DNA of 20,293 bases, taken from assembly GCA_021783175.1 (NCBI GenBank), contig JAJXUF010000054.1, positions 1 through 20,293 on the forward strand, read 5' to 3'. Made by a program: the position numbers and the translations under genes. How positions within the stretch are numbered: the first letter of the stretch is position 1; every line of letters begins with the position of its first letter. Positions 16,835 through 20,293 of the stretch are shown here, in pieces. The notes beneath the pieces were generated by a model. The model was not told the origin of the DNA and ran no database searches. It saw nothing but the letters and a program-made list of their open reading frames with translations. Source of the stretch: Pseudomonadota bacterium. GTDB lineage: Bacteria; Pseudomonadota; Gammaproteobacteria; Acidiferrobacterales; UBA6901.

Positions 16835-17092
16835 ATGAAGGTGGCAATTCCCAGCCCACTTCTCTCGTATACGGCCGGAAAAGAAGTCGAGGCCGTCGGC
16901 ACGACACTGCGTGAATTGCTAATCGATCTCGATCGGCAATTTCCAGGCTTGCGATTCCGCATGATCGACGAGCAGGATGGAATGCGGCCGCACATTAGGT
17001 TCTTTGTCAACGGCGAACAGGTATTTGACATAGCCCATCCACTGACTCAGCAGGATACGGTGCATATCGTGCAGGCACTGAGCGGCGGCTAA
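16835..17092 (+). CDS. MoaD/ThiS-family ubiquitin-like protein with C-terminal Gly-Gly
   Basis: An 85-residue beta-grasp protein. It begins KVAIPSPLLSYTAGKEVEAV, continues with the helix TLRELLIDLDRQFPGL, and closes with RFFVNGEQVFDI...DTVHIVQALSGG. The terminal Gly-Gly is the residue pair that MoaD, ThiS and related proteins use for adenylation and thiocarboxylation or conjugation. No moaE, thiG, E1-like (MoeB/ThiF) or JAB peptidase gene is in the window, so molybdopterin or thiazole synthesis is not supported by context. Its partner is probably the propeller gene 49 bases upstream. It could act as a sulfur carrier or as a protein modifier. SD is weak (AGGG, about nine bases upstream). Confidence 0.88.
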   Translation: MKVAIPSPLLSYTAGKEVEAVGTTLRELLIDLDRQFPGLRFRMIDEQDGMRPHIRFFVNGEQVFDIAHPLTQQDTVHIVQALSGG

Positions 17093-17361
17093 ACCGGGCG
17101 CCGAACTGCGAACAATAACAATGGCCGGTGGCGCTGAATACTTGAACCGGCGGGATGCCATAAAACGGTCGAGAGCAACGGAGCGCAATGCCTCTCGCAG
17201 AAGGCTACAATTAATCCAAGTAATAATAAAAAAGGAGGGATTCCTAGCCAGAAATTCCTAACAAAAGACCACGCTCACTCCTTGCGGCATTCGCACGATC
17301 TGCACGGCACGCATGGCATGTGAATGTGGCACTTTCAAAGTTTCAGATCGCGGGAGGAACC
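17093..17361. other. intergenic region before the small membrane protein gene
   Basis: This 269-base gap has no supportable gene. A GCCGGT/ACCGGC inverted repeat (17124-17129 with 17146-17151) could form a stem with a 16-base loop but has no T-run. An AT-rich stretch with AAAAAAGGAGGG near 17228-17239 looks like a ribosome site but no start codon follows at a suitable distance. A promoter for the downstream gene is possible but not clear. Confidence 0.4.
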
Positions 17362-17637
17362 ATGAAAAGACAGATACTTCACGTATCGGTGATTCAGAGC
17401 GCCAAAGTGTTGGCATTGATGTACTTCGTTATGGGCATTTTCTTTGTGGTTGTCATGGCTTTTTTCAGTACTTTCCTGCCCGGGCCGCGGCACCCGTTGC
17501 CCTTCGACATGTTGCTGGCGATGCCCTTCGCTTATCTCGTATTTGGTTTCATTTTGTCCGTTATCGGCGCCTGGGTCTATAACATGGTGGCGAAATGGGT
17601 CGGCGGCGTAGAGTTCACTGTGGAGGATGTTGAGTAG
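17362..17637 (+). CDS. small two-helix inner membrane protein, possibly DUF3566-like
   Basis: A 91-residue protein with a short basic N-terminus (MKRQILHV), two hydrophobic helices (residues about 16-38 and 51-73) and a short acidic tail ending GGVEFTVEDVE. GGGAGG (17352-17357) lies four bases before the ATG at 17362; the frame continues upstream to 17320, but without a good ribosome site. The pattern of helices followed by a V-GG-[IV]-E motif reminds me of small DUF3566-type membrane proteins, but I am not certain of the family. It lies 269 bases after the ubiquitin-like gene on the same strand and may be a separate unit. Topology is likely both ends in the cytoplasm. Confidence 0.65.
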   Translation: MKRQILHVSVIQSAKVLALMYFVMGIFFVVVMAFFSTFLPGPRHPLPFDMLLAMPFAYLVFGFILSVIGAWVYNMVAKWVGGVEFTVEDVE

Positions 17638-18017
17638 CGGTTTCGGCGGATATGCCCGGGGATTCGCTGTTTCGGTTGCACTTCGCAATCCACGGCATTC
17701 TCCGGGCAAGTTCGAACATGTCACACGGTCTTTCTTTCCGTTAGCTTTATCTGAGGTGGTGTGGTCGAGTGGTACAACCCAAATTAGCAGATGGGACGTG
17801 TTCGTCCTCCCTTTCTGCCGTTCTCCCAGATCGGACAGGAGCACCCGTCGTGCATTTGATGTTGCTGCCGCTGCTCATAATCCCGGTGTATCGCCTTGTG
17901 ACTCCTTAGTGAAGGGGTGCGCCCTTGCGAGAAATTCAGCGACATCTTGGAGCAATACTATCCGAACGCACGCTTCTGGCTGTCGCGTGCGATACCGCGC
18001 AAACTCAGGCAAACGCG
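17638..18017. other. 380-base gap between the membrane protein gene and imuA, only doubtful small frames
   Basis: imuB would be expected on the minus strand here but I see no imuB-like sequence. Two small plus-strand frames exist: GTG at 17850 with a good AGGAG site gives a 19-residue hydrophobic peptide (VHLMLLPLLIIPVYRLVTP). GTG at 17917 gives 41 residues (including FSDILEQYYPNARFWLSRA) ending at 18042 inside the imuA 3' end. They are in different frames and could be pieces of one broken gene or chance. I would not call either. Confidence 0.4.
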
Positions 18018-18701
18018 TCAGGCGCTAAATTGCCAGGAATAAGCGCCAGGCATGGAAGGAACGGAAGATGCGCGCGCGGGCAATGCCTGACTCAATCTCA
18101 GATCCAACGACACCGGGTCCGTCCAACGCCTAGCGCTACGCTGCAGGACACAGACGTCCACTCCAACAGAGGTCGGTAAAACACGCAGGCATAAAGCTGT
18201 CGCCCGACCTGCATTCATTATGCCTTGCGGACGAAAGAGCCAACCGCAGCTTCCGCCGATCTCCGCCGCCCGCTGAAGCTGCCGAGCTGCGGCCGAATCC
18301 AGTAACGCAGGCCATGCCACAACCGCCGCGCAGGTACCAGCTTGCAGCGATTGCTCCACAGCTAGCAAACCGTCAGCATGCGCACGTGGATGGACAAGCA
18401 GCATCCGTGTAAGGTCAATTTGGGCAGCCGTCAGTGCACGCGGATCGGGAACACGTGGCGGAGCCACCAGAGCAAGCCAGCGGTTACTGCGGCTCATGCG
18501 CGCCAGCGCCGGCAACAACAGCTGCAGTTCTCCACTGCAGTCATGGGGAATCACAATTTCCGTCAATGCGCCCAGCGGCCAACCACCGCATGGTAGCAGC
18601 GCATCCAGTTGCGCAAAACCAGTCGGTACCGCACGCGCAAACGAACCGTCAATGCCACCTCGTATGGCCCCGACACTTTGCATGGAAGTCGACAGATTCA
18701 T
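18018..18701 (-). CDS. imuA: ImuA-like translesion synthesis accessory protein (RecA-like, no Walker A)
   Basis: A 227-residue protein resembling ImuA, which works with ImuB and DnaE2 in SOS-induced mutagenesis. The RecA-like core is recognisable: [20 protein letters not shown], then [21 protein letters not shown], and a typical ImuA C-terminal stretch with [11 protein letters not shown] and PVSLDLRL. The segment where RecA has its Walker A lysine reads [10 protein letters not shown], with no GKT/S, as is usual for ImuA. Its ATG overlaps the lexA stop (ATGA), so it should be translated with LexA and induced by DNA damage. The usual downstream imuB is absent from this position. The protein seems full length; whether partners are elsewhere in the genome is unknown. 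Confidence 0.85.
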   Translation of the reverse strand: MNLSTSMQSVGAIRGGIDGSFARAVPTGFAQLDALLPCGGWPLGALTEIVIPHDCSGELQLLLPALARMSRSNRWLALVAPPRVPDPRALTAAQIDLTRMLLVHPRAHADGLLAVEQSLQAGTCAAVVAWPALLDSAAARQLQRAAEIGGSCGWLFRPQGIMNAGRATALCLRVLPTSVGVDVCVLQRSARRWTDPVSLDLRLSQALPARASSVPSMPGAYSWQFSA

Positions 18702-19297
18702 CGCAGCTTGCCATTGCGCAAAACACCGACGCCAATGCCTTCCAGAACAAGAACATCACGTCGAAGATCAATAACGATCGAATTGAAATTGGGGTTTTCC
18801 GGGACCAGACTCACTTCGTTTCCACGGCGTTGAAAGCGCTTCACAGTCACTTCGTCCCCGATTCGAGCCACTACGATCTGTCCGTTTTCGACCTCTGAAG
18901 TACGATGTACCGCGAGCAGGTCATCGTTCAGGATACCGGCATCACGCATACTGTCTCCGCGCACACGCAACAGATAGTCAGCGCGCGGATGGAACAAGGC
19001 AGCATCGATATGGTAGTGGTCCTCGATGTGTTCCACAGCGAGAATCGGGCTGCCCGCCGCCACCCGACCCACCACCGGGAGCCCCTCATCCTTCAGGCGT
19101 ATGCCGCGCGATGCGCCTGGAACCAGCTCAATCACGCCCTTGCGCGCCAGCGCCCGCAAGTGTTCTTCGGCCGCATTGGGCGAGCGGAATCCCAGCGCGG
19201 CGGCAATTTCCTGGCGTGTTGGCGGTCGGCCGGAGTCTTCCATGAAACTGCGAATCATGTGCAATATCTGGCTTTGGCGGGGCGTCAAGGCATCCAT
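18698..19297 (-). CDS. lexA: LexA SOS repressor
   Basis: A 199-residue repressor. The N-terminal winged helix-turn-helix includes [23 protein letters not shown] (about 25-47). The autocleavage site is Ala81-Gly82 in [10 protein letters not shown]. The catalytic dyad is Ser116 in [12 protein letters not shown] and Lys153 in EVTVKRF. RecA-stimulated self-cleavage would release the SOS genes, including its own operon. I start it at the ATG at 19297 (MDALTPRQ); an extension to 19330 would translate the operator itself. It overlaps imuA by four bases. In several proteobacteria the copy joined to imuA is a second LexA, so another lexA may exist elsewhere. Confidence 0.95.
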   Translation of the reverse strand: MDALTPRQSQILHMIRSFMEDSGRPPTRQEIAAALGFRSPNAAEEHLRALARKGVIELVPGASRGIRLKDEGLPVVGRVAAGSPILAVEHIEDHYHIDAALFHPRADYLLRVRGDSMRDAGILNDDLLAVHRTSEVENGQIVVARIGDEVTVKRFQRRGNEVSLVPENPNFNSIVIDLRRDVLVLEGIGVGVLRNGKLR

Positions 19298-19306
19298 TCT
19301 TCTATC

Positions 19307-19322
19307 CTGTATATTTGTACAG
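19307..19322. promoter_or_regulatory. LexA operator 1 (perfect CTGT-N8-ACAG)
   Basis: CTGTATATTTGTACAG is a full match to the E. coli-type SOS box. It lies 10-25 bases before the lexA ATG, at the predicted transcription start, so bound LexA would block its own expression. Confidence 0.9.
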
Positions 19323-19324
19323 TA

Positions 19325-19340
19325 CTGCAATTATATACAG
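19325..19340. promoter_or_regulatory. LexA operator 2 (CTG-N10-CAG)
   Basis: CTGCAATTATATACAG keeps the CTG-N10-CAG core, two bases from operator 1. Centre-to-centre distance is 18 bp, similar to the paired boxes of E. coli lexA. It covers the -10 element, so the two boxes probably bind LexA dimers side by side. Confidence 0.8.
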
Positions 19341-19357
19341 GAAAATGGCCTACGCAA
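19330..19357 (-). promoter_or_regulatory. lexA-imuA promoter
   Basis: On the minus strand TTGCGT (19357-19352) and a consensus TATAAT (19335-19330) are separated by 16 bases. The -10 lies inside LexA operator 2, and transcription would start near 19323, leaving a leader of about 25 bases before the lexA ATG. Confidence 0.7.
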
Positions 19358-20293
19358 GCCTGGCCGCATCCCATACCAAAATAGCCAGGTATCCGGCGAG
19401 GGTTGGCCGTCCGGTCACCGAATGCAGGCCCAGGGGCGGTTTTAACGACTTAACCACCCCCTTTTAGACGTTAGCCACGGGGAGAACCGGTTTGGCCAGC
19501 GCCGGTGCAAGAATCTAAATGGCGACATCTGCGGCAGGCACGAAATTGCACCCATCAATTGGCAAAAAATTCGATACCTATGCACGAACCCAGGAGAGGC
19601 CAGCTTCTATTTGGCTAATACCGGGCCTGAGGCTTGGTTGGAACCATTGAATCTTGTTCCTGCTGTTTATCGTCCGAGTCAGAGGCAATAGTCGTTACCC
19701 AGATTGAAACGCTGCCAAAACAGATACTTGGCGCGCATCTTCTTATAATTATGACGGACCGATGGCCTTCGGTAAGACCCACTGGCAGCAAAAGGGCGGT
19801 ATTCCCTGGTGCAATTAATTTACTTTGTTGATGCTGATCGTTGGATAAAACCGGCGCCATGCGGCGCGAAACGGCGGCTGGTCAGGCGCTGGCTCTAGAT
19901 GCGGAAACCGGGACACGGTCAACGCGGACCGGGAACGACGCAACACCACAGCAGTCTAAATTAATTGATCGTGGTGTCACTCCCGTAATGGCTGAATGAT
20001 GCACCTTGAATGCGTTGGTTGCGGCACACCGTCATCTTGGCAAGCGATCTTCCGCAGCAAGAAGGCACGAGAGGATTTTCAGCGAGCTTCCGCAAGGGTT
20101 AGTTCCACAGATGCGGGGGTGAGCAGTGACAAAAAATGCGGCACACGGAAAACGCCGGACACTCGTCACTCTACAATCAAATAGTCGAATCGACGACAGT
20201 GTCCGATCTGCGTTTCGGTCGGTAACGCTTCCCAGCAATTGCCAGCCATAACAGCAAAGTGCTGTAAGAAGCGGTGAAAGAGATGCGCGAATC
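19341..20293. other. 950-base region with no supportable gene
   Basis: No frame here has a convincing start and protein-like composition. A terminator-like hairpin lies at 19433-19465. Short frames such as 19615-19860 (minus) have no ribosome site or recognisable motif. No tRNA, IS end or repeat was recognised. An ATG at 20283 near the right edge may begin a gene, but too little is present to judge. Confidence 0.45.
19433..19465 (+). terminator. intrinsic-terminator-like hairpin
   Basis: GGGGCGGTT (19433-19441) pairs with AACCACCCC (19452-19460), with one C/A mismatch and a 10-base loop, followed by CTTTT. The T-run marks plus-strand orientation, yet no plus-strand gene precedes it. It could end a short RNA starting near the lexA promoter, or be chance. 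Confidence 0.35.

Noticed and set aside
17757..17830. tRNA-like D-arm motif (GTGGTCGAGTGGT)
   Set aside because: No matching acceptor stem, anticodon arm or T-arm could be found around it.
17638..18017. remnant of imuB downstream of imuA
   Set aside because: All three minus-strand frames were read for Y-family polymerase motifs and none was found; each frame has early stops.
19615..19860. 81-residue minus-strand open frame in the right-hand gap
   Set aside because: No Shine-Dalgarno site or known motif. The composition is not clearly protein-like.

Overview
The window looks like a chromosomal segment of a proteobacterium, most likely a gammaproteobacterium. The signs are an E. coli-type LexA with CTGT-N8-ACAG operators, a lexA-imuA pair, a TolC/HlyD/ABC-2 exporter for a two-membrane envelope, a lipobox lipoprotein, and strong Shine-Dalgarno (SD) sites. 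I cannot place it to genus. Every call below comes from reading motifs and start sites; no database search was made.

Region 1 (about 1-6705, minus strand): a carbon and energy operon read leftwards, ackA (acetate kinase) - xfp (phosphoketolase) - glgP (alpha-glucan phosphorylase) - a 90-residue unknown protein - possibly a further gene running off the left edge. Together these would release glucose-1-phosphate from glycogen, split sugar phosphates to acetyl-phosphate, and make ATP plus acetate. A perfect FNR/Anr-type box (TTGAT-N4-ATCAA, 6847-6860) lies upstream of ackA, so induction under low oxygen is the simplest reading.

Region 2 (about 6937-13627, plus strand): a seven-gene unit in which every junction is a 4-base start/stop overlap (ATGA or GTGA): a TetR-family regulator, TolC-like outer membrane protein, HlyD-like fusion protein, two ABC ATPases and two ABC-2 permeases. 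It resembles E. coli CecR-YbhGFSR, but with two separate ATPase genes and its own outer membrane channel. A palindrome over the tetR promoter is a likely self-operator. The non-canonical ATPase residues all fall on one of the two composite ATP sites.

Region 3 (13813-17637, plus strand): a lipoprotein with an Ig-like segment; a 516-base stretch holding an exact 81-bp tandem duplication; a cytoplasmic BNR/Asp-box propeller protein; a MoaD/ThiS-like ubiquitin-fold protein ending in Gly-Gly; and a two-helix membrane protein. The propeller/ubiquitin-fold pair is the best candidate for an undescribed system.

Region 4 (18018-19340, minus strand): lexA and imuA overlap by ATGA, under a promoter with two LexA boxes. 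The usual partner imuB does not follow. The last 950 bases (19341-20293) show no gene I can support, only a terminator-like hairpin near 19433-19465.
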